A DNA stretch of 64,000 nt from Parapedobacter indicus (GCF_900113765.1 NZ_FOQO01000011.1:124001-188000), one strand, 5' to 3'. Shown: positions 8,097 to 17,726, counted from the first letter of the stretch. The notes: a model not told the origin generated them from the letters alone. Translations and numbers: made by a program.

Positions 8097-9452
8097 ATGA
8101 GAACAGTATTAATAATCATGCTGGGGTTTATCGTTGAACAAGGGATGGCACAAGGAGTACTTGATAATTATATCAGGGAAGGATTGGAAACCAACCTGGT
8201 GATGAAACAGCGCACAGTATCGCTTCAAAAGGCCACGTATGCATTGAAGTCGGCCAAAAGCATGTACCTGCCTACCGTGGCCTTGCAAGCAGGGTATCAG
8301 ACGGCCGACGGGGGGCGGAACATCCCACTTCCGATAGGCGACTTGCTCAATCCCGTTTATCGTACATTAAACCAGCTGACAGGAACGGGTGCGTTTCCCG
8401 AAATTGAAAATGAAACCATCAATTTCCTGCCGAGAAATTACTACGATGCGCACATCCGCACCACCATGCCACTTATCAATACGGATATCGGTGCGAATAA
8501 ACGTATTCATGAACAGCAGTTGCAACTCAGCGAACTGGACGTGGCCATCTACAAGCGGGAATTGATTAAGGAAATCAAGGTAGCCTATTTCAATTACCTC
8601 AGTGCGTTGCGGGCCAAGGATATTTACCGGGCTGCGGTAAACCTCGCCCGGGAGGGAGAGCGTACCAACGAGAAACTGGTGGAGAACGGAAAGGGACTGC
8701 CCGCATATGTGCTGCGTTCAAACAGCGAAGTTGCGGAGTCTGAAGCCCGGTTGACGGACGCCGAAATGAAGGCACGTAACGCACGGGCTTATTTTAATAG
8801 CCTGCTCAATCGTGCGGAAGAAGCGGAGGTGGATACCACTTTTGACCATGAAACCGCACTGTTACAGGCTGCGTCTATATTGCGCAACGATAGCGACGCC
8901 GGCCGTGAGCGGGAGGAACTCCAATCGTTATCCACCGCCATTGGCATCCGTTCCACGATGTTGAAAATGGACCAACGGTTTGTCGTCCCCAAATTGAATG
9001 CCTTCCTGGATCTGGGATCACAATCGGAAGGCTTTCATTTCAACGGCCAGACACGTTATTACATGGCAGGGCTGCAGTTGGAATTTCCCATTTTCAGCGG
9101 CAACCGCAATAAATATAAAATCCAGCAGTCACGCCTGGATTTACAGGATGCACAGTTGCAATTGGAACAAACAAAACAACAGCTGCAGCTTGCAAATTCC
9201 ATGGCATATCGCAACCTACAGTCCGCATGGAAGAACTATCAATCGTTGAAAAGCCAGCTGGAGGCTGCACAGGCGTACCGGCGGCTGATTGCCAAAGGCT
9301 ACCAAGCCGGATCGAACAGTTACATCGAGACGGTAGATGCACGCAATCAGTACACCTCCGCCAGTATGGCACTGCTGATCAATACCTATCAGGTACTATC
9401 AGCAGCAGCAAGCCTCGAACGTGAACAAGCAAGTTATCCCCTTACCCAATAA
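8097..9452 (+). CDS. TolC-family outer membrane efflux protein
   Basis: The outer-membrane channel of the tripartite pump encoded here, 451 residues. A cleavable signal peptide (MRTVLIIMLGFIVEQGMAQ) is followed by two OEP repeats rich in long heptad-type helices (for example LYRAAVNLAREGERTNEKLVE-like and QQSRLDLQDAQLQLEQTKQQ regions), ending with YQVLSAAASLE. It lies between the TetR regulator and the periplasmic adaptor, 12 bp upstream of the latter. Confidence 0.95.
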   Translation: MRTVLIIMLGFIVEQGMAQGVLDNYIREGLETNLVMKQRTVSLQKATYALKSAKSMYLPTVALQAGYQTADGGRNIPLPIGDLLNPVYRTLNQLTGTGAFPEIENETINFLPRNYYDAHIRTTMPLINTDIGANKRIHEQQLQLSELDVAIYKRELIKEIKVAYFNYLSALRAKDIYRAAVNLAREGERTNEKLVENGKGLPAYVLRSNSEVAESEARLTDAEMKARNARAYFNSLLNRAEEAEVDTTFDHETALLQAASILRNDSDAGREREELQSLSTAIGIRSTMLKMDQRFVVPKLNAFLDLGSQSEGFHFNGQTRYYMAGLQLEFPIFSGNRNKYKIQQSRLDLQDAQLQLEQTKQQLQLANSMAYRNLQSAWKNYQSLKSQLEAAQAYRRLIAKGYQAGSNSYIETVDARNQYTSASMALLINTYQVLSAAASLEREQASYPLTQ

Positions 9453-9464
9453 AAACAGAAGACA

Positions 9465-10517
9465 ATGGACATAAAATCATTCAGCTATTATCCCATGGCC
9501 CTTGTACTGATCCTGAGTGCGTGTGGCTCAGATGAGCAGCGTACCGATGACCTGGCAGACAGCGAGGTAATCCCCGTGCGCATTATTCAGCTGGCGGTGC
9601 GCGATACCAGCCAGGTAGTCCATGCCACGGGTACCTTTACAACCGACGATGAAACCGTGTTGGCGTTTAAGAACGGTGGCGTGATCCAGCAGCTCCACGT
9701 AAAAGAGGGCGACTCCTTCAAGAAAGGGCAATTGCTGGCATCGTTGGAACCTACGGAAATCAATACCGCGGTGAGGCAGGCGCAGCTGGGGGTGGAGAAA
9801 GCTGAGCGTGACTACCGCCGCGCTCGGCAGTTGTTCCTCGACAGCGTAGCCACACAGGAGCAGATGGAAAATGCGAAAACGGCATTTGAAGCTGCCAAAC
9901 AGGATGCAGACCGTGCTGCTTACAACTTGGGACATACCCGTATCCATGCGGCGTTCGATGGGTACGTATTGCAGCGCCCGGCCAGCACCGGGCAGGTGGT
10001 CGGACCGGGAGCCCCGGTGCTGTTGGTTAGCAGTACGGGGCGTAACGGCTGGTTACTTAAAGCGGGGGTGAGCGACCGGCAATGGTCGGCCATCCAATTG
10101 GGCGATAACGCGGAGGTAACCACAGATGCAGTCCGCGGCAAGCATTTTCCAGCGAAGGTATTCCGCAAATCCGAAGGAATCGACCCGCAGTCCGGAACGT
10201 TTACGGTATACCTGAAACTGGCAGGGAACGACGGACTTCCTACTGTAGCATCGGGTATGTTTGGTAAGGCTGAAATCCAGCTGTCGACCAAAACAGGTGC
10301 CTGGTTTATTCCCTATGAAGCCTTATTGGACGGCGATGCGGGTGCCGGTTATGTGTTCGTTACCGACGATGGGCAAACGGCACGCCGGATTCCGGTACAA
10401 ATAGGAAGCATACAGAAAGACCGTGTCGTGGTGACCGGCGGACTGGAAGATGCAACCTCCCTGATTGTGTCGGGCAGTCCTTACCTTCGCGATGGTTCAA
10501 AAATAACGGTAAAATAG
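9465..10517 (+). CDS. RND efflux periplasmic adaptor subunit (lipoprotein)
   Basis: A membrane-fusion protein of 350 residues that bridges pump and outer-membrane channel. It has a lipoprotein signal with lipobox LSAC (Cys about 20). A lipoyl/biotinyl-like half motif follows (GGVIQQLHVKEGDSFKKGQLLASLEP, about 75-100), then a short helical hairpin (about 105-150), the second lipoyl half (IHAAFDGYVLQRPASTGQVVGPG) and a beta-barrel domain. It is six bases upstream of the pump gene. Confidence 0.95.
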   Translation: MDIKSFSYYPMALVLILSACGSDEQRTDDLADSEVIPVRIIQLAVRDTSQVVHATGTFTTDDETVLAFKNGGVIQQLHVKEGDSFKKGQLLASLEPTEINTAVRQAQLGVEKAERDYRRARQLFLDSVATQEQMENAKTAFEAAKQDADRAAYNLGHTRIHAAFDGYVLQRPASTGQVVGPGAPVLLVSSTGRNGWLLKAGVSDRQWSAIQLGDNAEVTTDAVRGKHFPAKVFRKSEGIDPQSGTFTVYLKLAGNDGLPTVASGMFGKAEIQLSTKTGAWFIPYEALLDGDAGAGYVFVTDDGQTARRIPVQIGSIQKDRVVVTGGLEDATSLIVSGSPYLRDGSKITVK

Positions 10518-10523
10518 ACAGTC

Positions 10524-13500
10524 ATGGACCTGATCAAATATCCGATTAAGAATTATCAGTTTACGCTCATCATGGTGCTCATGGTGATCGCCATCGGTGT
10601 AAGCAGCATCCTGACCATGCCCCGTGCAGAAGACCCCGAAATGCGCCCCCCAAACTTTCCGGTGGTAGTGATCTATCCAGGTACCAACCCCAAGGACATG
10701 GAACAGCTCGTTGTGAAGCCCATTGAATCCCGGCTTTATGACCTGGATAACATCAAACGTATTCGCACGACGATCGTCAACGGCTTGGCGGTGCTGTTTG
10801 TAGAGTATGAGCACGACGTAGACTACGATAATAAATATCAAGAGCTGATCCGAGAGGTGAGTGCGCTGCGCCCACAGCTACCAGCTGAGCTTTACAGCAT
10901 CGATGTGCAGCAAATCGATCCCACGGGGGTTAATGTCCTGCAGGTGGCGCTGATTTCCGAAAATGCATCACGCAAGGTGATGAAAGATATATCGGATGAT
11001 CTCAAGGAGGAGCTGGAGAAGGTAAAAGCGCTTAAGGAGGTGGAGGTAAGCGGGCTGACAGATCAACTGATCCGCGTAGACGTCGAGCCAGCGCGTCTGG
11101 CACAATTGGGAATCCCGCTCAATCAGGTGATGCAAGCCATCCAGAGCGAAGGCGCGAATATTCCCGGTGGCAGCGTGCTTGCAGGCGGAAGGATATTCAG
11201 TATCAAGACCAGCGGCAATTATCAAAGCGTCGACGGCATCCGTAATACCATTGTGTCGAGTGCGCAGGGGAAAAATATCCTGTTGCGGGACATCGCCGAT
11301 GTGTATACCGATTTCGCTCCCGAAACACACATCACCCGCTTAAATGGACATCGGGCTGTGTTTGTCAATGCCGCACAAAAGGCGGGGGAGAACATCAGCC
11401 GCACGCAGGAGGCCTACCTCCAGGTGCTGGACCAATTCCGGGAACGTCTGCCCGACAACATCGACATGGTGCTGCACTTCGACCAGGGTGAAAATGTGAA
11501 CAATCGGCTGAGCGGCCTGGGGGTCGATTTCCTGATCGCGGTAACGTTGGTACTCCTCACGCTGCTTCCGCTTGGCACCCGGGCTTCGCTGGTGGTAATG
11601 ATTGCAGTGCCGCTGTCATTAGCCATGGGAGTTATCATGCTCAATATATTCGGCTATTCATTGAATCAGTTAAGTATTGTGGGTTTTGTGGTAGCATTGG
11701 GATTGGTTGTGGACGACAGTATCGTGGTGGTCGAAAATATCGAGCGATGGATGCGGGAAGGATTTTCGCGGGTCGAGGCAGCTATTAAGGGTACGCATCA
11801 GATTGCCCTGGCGGTGGTGGGCTGTACGGCCACATTGGCCATCGCCTTCATGCCACTGATGTTTATGCCGGAAGCTGCCGGGGACTTTATCCGCAGCTTG
11901 CCCATGGCGGTCATCGGATCGGTGCTCGCTTCCATGCTCGTGGCGCTGTTGGTGGTGCCTTTCCTTTCCAGCCGTCTGCTGAAACCGCATGAAAACCCGG
12001 AAGGAAATGCGGTGCTTCGCTGGCTGCAGCGGACCATTCACAGTACTTATTCCGTATTGCTCGACCGGGCGTTGAAACGTCCCTGGCATGCCTTGGGTAT
12101 AGCGGCATTGATTTTTGCCGTCGCCCTGGCTCTTATCCCCATCATCGGGTTCAGCCTGTTTCCCGCATCGGAAAAGCCGCAGTTTCTGATCCGCATCAGC
12201 GCGCCGTTGCAGGCGAATATTTACACCACGGACAGCATTACCCGCCAGATTGAGAGGGAGCTCGATTCGTTGCCTGAAGTACGGTACTTTGCATCCAATG
12301 TGGGCAAGGGTAATCCGCGGATCTATTATAACGTGGAGCAGGCCAACGAACGGGCTGATTTTGCCGAAATCTTTGTGCAGCTGCAACCTGAAACACGGGC
12401 ACGGGATAAAGAGGAGCTGATTGAGCGGCTCCGGAAGCGTTGGACTCCCTACTTGGGTGCCAAAGTGGAGGTGAAGAATTTCGAGCAGGGCGTGCCCGTC
12501 ATCTCGCCCGTGGAAGTACGGTTATTCGGGGATAACCTGGATACCTTGAAGCAGCTCGCTTACCGGGTGGAACAGATGATGGAGCAAACGCCCGGCGCAT
12601 TGTATGTAAATAACCCGGTGAGCAACGATAAAACCGATATCCGGGTAGACATCCAGCGCGATAAAGCCTTGGCACTCGGAGTGCCAACGGCCAACATCGA
12701 CCGTACGGTCCGCATGGTGCTGGCAGGACTGGATGTAACGACGTATACGGATCCTGGATCAGACGACGACGATTACCTTGTGCGGCTGAGCGTGCCCCGG
12801 GCGGCGTATCCCGATCTGTCGGTATTCGATCAGGTTTATGTAGACAATGTGCAGGGAACCGCGATACCTTTTAGTCAGCTGGCTACGCTGCAACTGATGC
12901 CTTCGCCTCCCGCAATTTACCACATCAATCGCGACCGTACGGTTTCGGTTAACTGCTTCGTGGATGCCGGGTATTCCAACGACGAAGTCATTCAGCACGT
13001 CATTGATCAAATGGATGCTATGAAATTACCTGCGGGATACCATTACGAGATGGGAGGCGAGGTGGAAAGCCGGGAGCAATCGTTCGGTGGCTTCGGTACG
13101 GTAATTCTGGTTACAGTATTTCTATTTATCGCGGTACTCGTGCTTGAATTCAAGACGTTGAAAAGTACGTTGATCGTACTTTCAGTCATTCCGCTGGGTA
13201 TCGTGGGAGCCGCGTTGGCACTGTTGGTTACGGGAAACACGTTGTCTTTTGTTGCTACCATCGGGTTGGTGGCACTGGCTGGGATTGAGGTCAAGAATAC
13301 CATTCTATTGGTCGATTTCACCAATCAGCTGCGTAGAGAAGGTATGGAACTCAATGAAGCGATCGAAAAGGCAGGAGAGATGCGTTTTTTGCCCATCATC
13401 CTGACATCGCTGACTGCGATCGGTGGTTTATTGCCCATAGCGTGGTCAAGCAACCCGCTGATTTCGCCGTTGGCGATTGTAATGATCGGCGGCTTAATTA

Positions 13501-13580
13501 GCTCAACGCTGCTCTCGCGTGTGGTTACACCGGTCGTTTACAAATTGATGCCGCCTAAAATTAACATGAAAACAAATTAA
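10524..13580 (+). CDS. RND-family efflux pump permease (AcrB/MexF-like)
   Basis: A 1018-residue inner-membrane, proton-driven exporter of the hydrophobe/amphiphile efflux family. It has one N-terminal helix, a large periplasmic domain, helices 2-7 (about 325-535), a second periplasmic domain and a final group of helices after about residue 855. The proton-relay Asp pair in helix 4 is visible in VVALGLVVDDSIVVVEN (about 390-405). The usual duplication of the two halves is evident. Substrates cannot be predicted. It closes the TetR-tolC-adaptor-pump operon, and its stop overlaps a convergent small ORF by four bases. Confidence 0.96.
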   Translation: MDLIKYPIKNYQFTLIMVLMVIAIGVSSILTMPRAEDPEMRPPNFPVVVIYPGTNPKDMEQLVVKPIESRLYDLDNIKRIRTTIVNGLAVLFVEYEHDVDYDNKYQELIREVSALRPQLPAELYSIDVQQIDPTGVNVLQVALISENASRKVMKDISDDLKEELEKVKALKEVEVSGLTDQLIRVDVEPARLAQLGIPLNQVMQAIQSEGANIPGGSVLAGGRIFSIKTSGNYQSVDGIRNTIVSSAQGKNILLRDIADVYTDFAPETHITRLNGHRAVFVNAAQKAGENISRTQEAYLQVLDQFRERLPDNIDMVLHFDQGENVNNRLSGLGVDFLIAVTLVLLTLLPLGTRASLVVMIAVPLSLAMGVIMLNIFGYSLNQLSIVGFVVALGLVVDDSIVVVENIERWMREGFSRVEAAIKGTHQIALAVVGCTATLAIAFMPLMFMPEAAGDFIRSLPMAVIGSVLASMLVALLVVPFLSSRLLKPHENPEGNAVLRWLQRTIHSTYSVLLDRALKRPWHALGIAALIFAVALALIPIIGFSLFPASEKPQFLIRISAPLQANIYTTDSITRQIERELDSLPEVRYFASNVGKGNPRIYYNVEQANERADFAEIFVQLQPETRARDKEELIERLRKRWTPYLGAKVEVKNFEQGVPVISPVEVRLFGDNLDTLKQLAYRVEQMMEQTPGALYVNNPVSNDKTDIRVDIQRDKALALGVPTANIDRTVRMVLAGLDVTTYTDPGSDDDDYLVRLSVPRAAYPDLSVFDQVYVDNVQGTAIPFSQLATLQLMPSPPAIYHINRDRTVSVNCFVDAGYSNDEVIQHVIDQMDAMKLPAGYHYEMGGEVESREQSFGGFGTVILVTVFLFIAVLVLEFKTLKSTLIVLSVIPLGIVGAALALLVTGNTLSFVATIGLVALAGIEVKNTILLVDFTNQLRREGMELNEAIEKAGEMRFLPIILTSLTAIGGLLPIAWSSNPLISPLAIVMIGGLISSTLLSRVVTPVVYKLMPPKINMKTN

Positions 13581-13762
13581 CTGTTTTCGTTGCCTTGGCT
13601 GTTGTCAATCTTGGTCTTGCCTGTGCGGACGCCGCCCGCATTGGGCAGGCCTTGGTGACGTTTGAGGGTCCGCGTATCTTTGAATGTTTTGTCGGAGGTA
13701 GGATTTCCCATTTCCGTGTTACGGCTTCGTTCCGGGGTTTCTGCGATGCTCTTTCTTTTCAT
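13577..13762 (-). CDS. Small hydrophilic protein of unknown function
   Basis: A possible 61-residue protein, very polar and rich in Arg, Lys, Thr, Asn and Gly (MKRKSIAETPERSRNTEMGN at its start, NSQGNENS at its end), without hydrophobic segments and probably disordered. I do not recognise a family. Support comes from a clean ATG start, codon use like neighbouring genes and a stop that just meets the convergent RND gene. It follows the AI-2E-type permease gene by 58 bp on the same strand. It could still be a chance ORF. Confidence 0.42.
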   Translation of the reverse strand: MKRKSIAETPERSRNTEMGNPTSDKTFKDTRTLKRHQGLPNAGGVRTGKTKIDNSQGNENS

Positions 13763-13820
13763 GGTGTTTGCATTTAATTACATGAGAGTTAACAGATCAC
13801 CATGCCAATTGTTCGGGAAT

Positions 13821-15005
13821 TTATGTTTCCGGCCCATCGCCTTTATCCACCGGTGGGTTATTTTTTGCTTTCTGCTCTTTGGCTTCCAAAATATCACGCA
13901 GGTTCCATCGCTTGAGCAGAATTTTCGTTGAGTATCGCTTGAGGTGATACTTTTCCGGTTCTCCGATGAGAAAGCCGAATGCGTTCATTGACGGTACGGC
14001 ATCAAAAATGACTTTAATTGTAGCCGTAAGCGGCAGTGCCAGAATCAATCCAGCAAGACCGAAAAGCATGCCGCCCAGTAAGATGGAAATGATGGCCATG
14101 AGGGGGTTGATGCTGACTTTGCTGCCTACAATATTAGGGGTAATCACATTGCCCTCCAGAAACTGCACAACCTGAAACCAGGCGATAACACCCACAGCAT
14201 ACCAGGCGCTGTCTTTGGTTGCCAACGCAAATAAAGCCGGAAGTATCGAACCAATAGCGATGCCGATGTAGGGGAGAAGCATAAGCAGGGAAGCCAGTGT
14301 GCCAAAGAACCATGCATATTGGATGCCCATAATCCACAGACCAACCGTGTTGAGTATCGCTACGATGCCCATTACGGTAACTAATCCCAGCAAGTAGCTT
14401 TGTACCACCGAATAAATCTTGTTAAGTGTGTTATGCACCACATCCTGTGGTGTTGAGCGGAATGCACGGAAAAAGAATTCACGGAAAAAAACCCGATAAT
14501 AGAGCAAAAAGAAGGAAAACAAGGGAACCAAAATAGCACCTGCCAGCACATTGCCCAGTGAGCCGAAGGCGGCGGTGATATAGGATGTTGCATTGGATAA
14601 AATTTGATTGGCCTGACTTCTTAGTCGTTCAACCACTTCCGTAGGTTCCAGTCCAAAACGTTCTTGCAACCAATGCTGTATCGTGTCGAAAATGGATAGA
14701 AATTTGGTTTGGATTTCTGCCCCATCCCGGCCAATCACGATCACCTGATGAACAATGAACCAAATCAATCCGGATAAAATGGCAATGGCTAAAATAACCG
14801 CAAGTAAGGCGGAAAACGCTTTCCCCAGCCGAAGGCGTTCTAAAGTTCCAGCCACCGGATAAAGCGAAATGGCAATGAGAATGGAAAACATCAGAGGAAG
14901 TAGCACGCCCTGCAGGACGTACATCAATGCGATGATAAGCGCCAGTGAAATCAGGCTTGCCGCCAATTCCATTGCATAGGGTCGTTTGGTAGGAGTTTCT
15001 TGCAT
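13821..15005 (-). CDS. AI-2E family transporter (PerM/YdiK-type permease)
   Basis: A 394-residue membrane protein with about eight hydrophobic segments and the family's layout: two N-terminal helices close together (ALIIALMYVLQGVLLPLMFSI), a central amphipathic region (about 95-145), then a helix cluster. The signatures PYIGIAIGSILPALFAL and NVITPNIVGSKVSINPLMAI lie in the C-terminal half (about 250-320). Despite the name, family members include Na+/H+ antiporters and exporters; no specific substrate is implied. It is the only long gene between the efflux operon and a folded intergenic segment. Confidence 0.92.
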   Translation of the reverse strand: MQETPTKRPYAMELAASLISLALIIALMYVLQGVLLPLMFSILIAISLYPVAGTLERLRLGKAFSALLAVILAIAILSGLIWFIVHQVIVIGRDGAEIQTKFLSIFDTIQHWLQERFGLEPTEVVERLRSQANQILSNATSYITAAFGSLGNVLAGAILVPLFSFFLLYYRVFFREFFFRAFRSTPQDVVHNTLNKIYSVVQSYLLGLVTVMGIVAILNTVGLWIMGIQYAWFFGTLASLLMLLPYIGIAIGSILPALFALATKDSAWYAVGVIAWFQVVQFLEGNVITPNIVGSKVSINPLMAIISILLGGMLFGLAGLILALPLTATIKVIFDAVPSMNAFGFLIGEPEKYHLKRYSTKILLKRWNLRDILEAKEQKAKNNPPVDKGDGPET

Positions 15006-15498
15006 ATGATTCAGATAAGCCGTGTATATAATTTTCCCTCTTTCAAAGATAGTGAAATAAATACGATAACGCTATTTGTGAAGGATTCGGAGAAGGAACA
15101 AAAAATCAAACGGAATGTTTTGGCCAGCGGTTCAAAAAAATGCGGCTATGATAAGCTTGTCATTGTCTTCGGCGGTGATGCCACCTTTGTCGCAAGCTCG
15201 GTGCACCTTTGTTGCGGATTGTCCGCAACGAGCGTGGGCCAAGGTAGGGACAAAGGTCGGCTGATTGTGGGTTAATCACCGAAGCCGGTCCGAAGCCGTA
15301 TACCGGTGGCATCTGATTGCGAGCTAAACCGTCACCATTCTTGGTGACTTTGGAAATTGAATAATCCTTCTCTTACATATGTGGGCAACTTAAGGTTGAT
15401 TTCTTAAAAATTAATTTAAACTGTAAATTTCGATCGAAAGAGCCGGGGATAAAAAGCTAACGTTGGCCACTCTTTATGATTTCAACTATTATGCGAGA
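15006..15498. repeat. Gene-free, strongly folded segment with nested inverted and direct repeats
   Basis: No convincing gene is present in these 493 bp. Between about 15168 and 15348 there are several structures. GATGCCACC (15177-15185) pairs with GGTGGCATC (15305-15313). CACCTTTGT is repeated directly at 15182 and 15204. A perfect 8-bp hairpin GTTGCGGA/TCCGCAAC with a 3-base loop lies at 15211-15229, and CCGAAGCC is repeated nearby. A second perfect hairpin GTCACCA/TGGTGAC is at 15331-15348. The segment lies 3' of the exported-protein genes read leftward and upstream of the AI-2E permease. It may be a remnant of a mobile element, a repeat element or a structured RNA. Confidence 0.5.
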
Positions 15499-16491
15499 CT
15501 ATTGCGATATTTGCTGTCCGTCTTTATACATAAAAGGTCTTTCTTCCCTTCCTTTGGTTAGATTTCGAAGTAAAAGCAAACTGCCCTTCGGTACATTCTC
15601 AAACACCAAAAAATTGCTAACCTGACCTCGCTTGGATTCTAAAGGCTTCCATCGATTATCTTCCCAATATAGTAGCTGATAGAGCTCTCCAAATTTGATG
15701 AAGTTATCATCATTTCGGCATCAGAACCGTATCTTTTTTATGCTTTTTGGACTTTCAAAAGCCAAGCCTACCCAATTATTGTGAGTACTGTCTCCTTGAA
15801 AATAGGTAAGCGCTTCCCCATCAAATGCCCGTTCTCTAGTATTAGGGTTGCTGTCTCCTACCGTTGTCCCGATTACCGTTCCAGCCAACGTTTGTCCATT
15901 TTCATCATATGTCTCTATTTCGGCTATATCTCCCTGTGTGGAATCGGGAGCTAAATAACGGAAATATCGATATCTCTTCGAGGTGTCTATCAGTATATCA
16001 TGATACGTCATTTCGGGGACTGAATCGATGACGTACAGATCATGTGAAGGGGAAAATCCGGCATTGTTGACTGCTTGGAACTTACCACCCTTTAAGGCCT
16101 GAGTGCGTGTGTTCCACCAATCAAACACAGGATACTTCCGTGTCAAATGGACTGTTTCCAAAAGTTCTCTGCTAGGCACCAACAATCTGGTTGTCCCGTT
16201 TGAATCCAAGAGCAGGGGAGGGACAATGGGAATAATTTTTTGCGACTGGTATAAGACGGGCAAATAGACAACTTGACGACCCATATCAGAAAATACAACT
16301 CGATTTCCATGTATTTTGCCAGCTTCGTATTTCTCGGGATCGCTATCATTTCCCGTGTAGTGATTCAGGACCTTCTCCAGCTCTCTTCTGTTGTCGCCTG
16401 CTTCTGACAACGTCTGTTCAAGACGATCATCGGCAAGATTACAACTGCACAACAGAATACCGATACCGAAAAAAAACTGCCAGTTTCGCAT
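15499..16491 (-). pseudogene. Lipoprotein with discoidin-like C-terminus, interrupted by an in-frame TGA
   Basis: An exported protein beginning MRNWQFFFGIGILLCSCNLADD (lipobox LLCSC, Cys about 17). The reading frame meets a TGA at 15721-15723 after KSIKKIRF but stays open and convincingly coding beyond it. The text CRNDDNFIKFGELYQLLYWE, then a 'W-PLESKRG' segment and LLLLRNLTKG, runs to a TAG at 15499-15501. The downstream part is the natural end of the fold (IRF-xx-RNDDN ... ELYQLLYW is a conserved discoidin-type strand series). So either the gene is disrupted by a nonsense change or the base call is wrong. The uninterrupted part alone would be 256 residues. Function unknown. Confidence 0.7.
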
Positions 16492-16517
16492 CGCTTGATT
16501 AAGCCTTACAGGGCATT

Positions 16518-17099
16518 TCAGAACGAACGATCCATTCGATACCCGCCTCGTTTATATTTTAACAGGCGCGATATCGGTAGTTCCCAGGGCCAATCGATGT
16601 AATACTGCTTTTGCACCACTTTTTCGAATAAACGGTCTGGTTCCTGATACCACGCTCCGATATAACTGTGTGCAAATATCTCTATTAAATCCATTTCATC
16701 ATTGGTGAGCGGGACTTTGCCCCCATAACCCGTGAACATGAAATAGATTTCCTTGAACCTAGGCTCTGGAATGAAATACAGAATCGCGCCCAATTCGCCG
16801 TCTGGATTTTGCTGGCATAACTCCTCTGCCCGTTCTAAGGTGATTGCACGATCAAACATCCAGATCAATTCCCTGAAGTTGTTCTTAAGAAATTTTTGAT
16901 CGACAGGCATTGCTTCGGCACTACCATCGTTCCGGGGCGTGCCATACAACCGGTTCTCTTCCCTGCCCACCACCATGAAATCAACCGAGTCAGAGACGTA
17001 GAAAATACGGAACCCCGGTGGAACGCGGCGGTCAATTGAATCGGGTTGCTGTGCAACCGCTGTTGCTACACCAAAAAAGATCAACAATAATGTTCTCAT
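16518..17099 (-). CDS. Exported protein of unknown function
   Basis: A 193-residue protein with a clear signal peptide (MRTLLLIFFGVATAVAQ) and no recognised domain. It is rich in aromatic and acidic residues (ELIWMFDRAITLERAEELCQQNPDGELG) and ends with RGGYRMDRSF. It precedes the interrupted lipoprotein gene by 26 bp on the same strand, and the two are probably co-transcribed. I do not recognise the family. Confidence 0.7.
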   Translation of the reverse strand: MRTLLLIFFGVATAVAQQPDSIDRRVPPGFRIFYVSDSVDFMVVGREENRLYGTPRNDGSAEAMPVDQKFLKNNFRELIWMFDRAITLERAEELCQQNPDGELGAILYFIPEPRFKEIYFMFTGYGGKVPLTNDEMDLIEIFAHSYIGAWYQEPDRLFEKVVQKQYYIDWPWELPISRLLKYKRGGYRMDRSF

Positions 17100-17107
17100 A
17101 TAACAAA

Positions 17108-17395
17108 TCAGTTAGACACACATTCACTGAATGTCAGGACGCGCTTAATCAGGAATGGAGATAAACCGGCAACGTGATCTTCATATATAAATACGTTTTC
17201 CTTACCTGCAAGTGGGGCGTCGTGTTTGTTCCTGAATTTGGCAAAGAAAGTAGCATACTCAGTGTTGTTCTGAACATCCATATTATTAAAAAACACCGTA
17301 GCGCCGTTGAAATTATCTTCTATCATTCTATTGAGAAATTTTCGGCAGGTTTGTTGGGGGCATCGTGAAAATCCGTTATACTTTCTCTTGCTCAA
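17108..17395 (-). CDS. Possible small protein or gene remnant, unknown
   Basis: A 95-codon ORF, MSKRKYNGFSRCPQQTCRKF at its start, with no signal peptide or family I recognise. An internal Met (MIEDNFNG) could be the true start. It overlaps the 3' end of hepT by 20 bases and stops eight bases before the next exported-protein gene. It may be the decayed 3' end of a larger gene, in keeping with the unsettled look of the 15-18 kb region, or a chance ORF. Confidence 0.33.
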   Translation of the reverse strand: MSKRKYNGFSRCPQQTCRKFLNRMIEDNFNGATVFFNNMDVQNNTEYATFFAKFRNKHDAPLAGKENVFIYEDHVAGLSPFLIKRVLTFSECVSN

Positions 17396-17726
17396 GGATG
17401 ATGGTCATATACTCACGAAGTATTGGGACTTCCGAGATTACGGTATCCCAAACGATATCGTAGTCAATCCCAAAATAATGATGAATAATACGATTTCTTA
17501 AATCGTTCATTTCTCGCCAAGGAACGAAAGGGTATTTTGATTTGAAATTCGGATGTATTTTACTGCTCGCTTCGCCAATAATTTCTAAACTTCGGCAAAT
17601 CGCTTTTGAAAGGCGTTGGTCCACTAAGAAATCGTCATAGCCATTTTGGGACGATTCTTTCAGAAGGTAATCGCATTCCGCTAAAATATGCCGGATAAAC
17701 TCAATTGCCGAGAGATGCATAAGCAA
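17376..17726 (-). CDS. hepT: HepT-like ribonuclease toxin (DUF86)
   Basis: A 116-residue helical HEPN-family protein, the toxin of HepT/MntA (type VII) toxin-antitoxin systems. The catalytic RX4HXY motif is seen as RNRIIHHY in WREMNDLRNRIIHHYFGIDY (about residues 78-97), and the family signature EIIGEASSKI is at about 50. It starts inside the 3' end of the MntA gene (26-base overlap), the usual antitoxin-first order with coupled translation. By family knowledge HepT cleaves RNA and MntA blocks it by AMPylating the Tyr of the motif, which is present here. Confidence 0.87.
   Translation of the reverse strand: MLMHLSAIEFIRHILAECDYLLKESSQNGYDDFLVDQRLSKAICRSLEIIGEASSKIHPNFKSKYPFVPWREMNDLRNRIIHHYFGIDYDIVWDTVISEVPILREYMTIILEQEKV

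Noticed and set aside
15000-15275. 91-codon plus-strand ORF in the folded gap
   Set aside because: Its residues change character midway, it covers hairpin arms and it matches no family I recognise; the start lies within the AI-2E gene's start region.
15721-15723. Selenocysteine at the in-frame TGA
   Set aside because: I see no SECIS-like hairpin directly downstream and selenoproteins are not expected here; nonsense mutation or sequence error is simpler.
17174-17501. Plus-strand ORFs opposite hepT and the small unknown ORF
   Set aside because: Composition and lack of any family text mark them as shadows of minus-strand genes.
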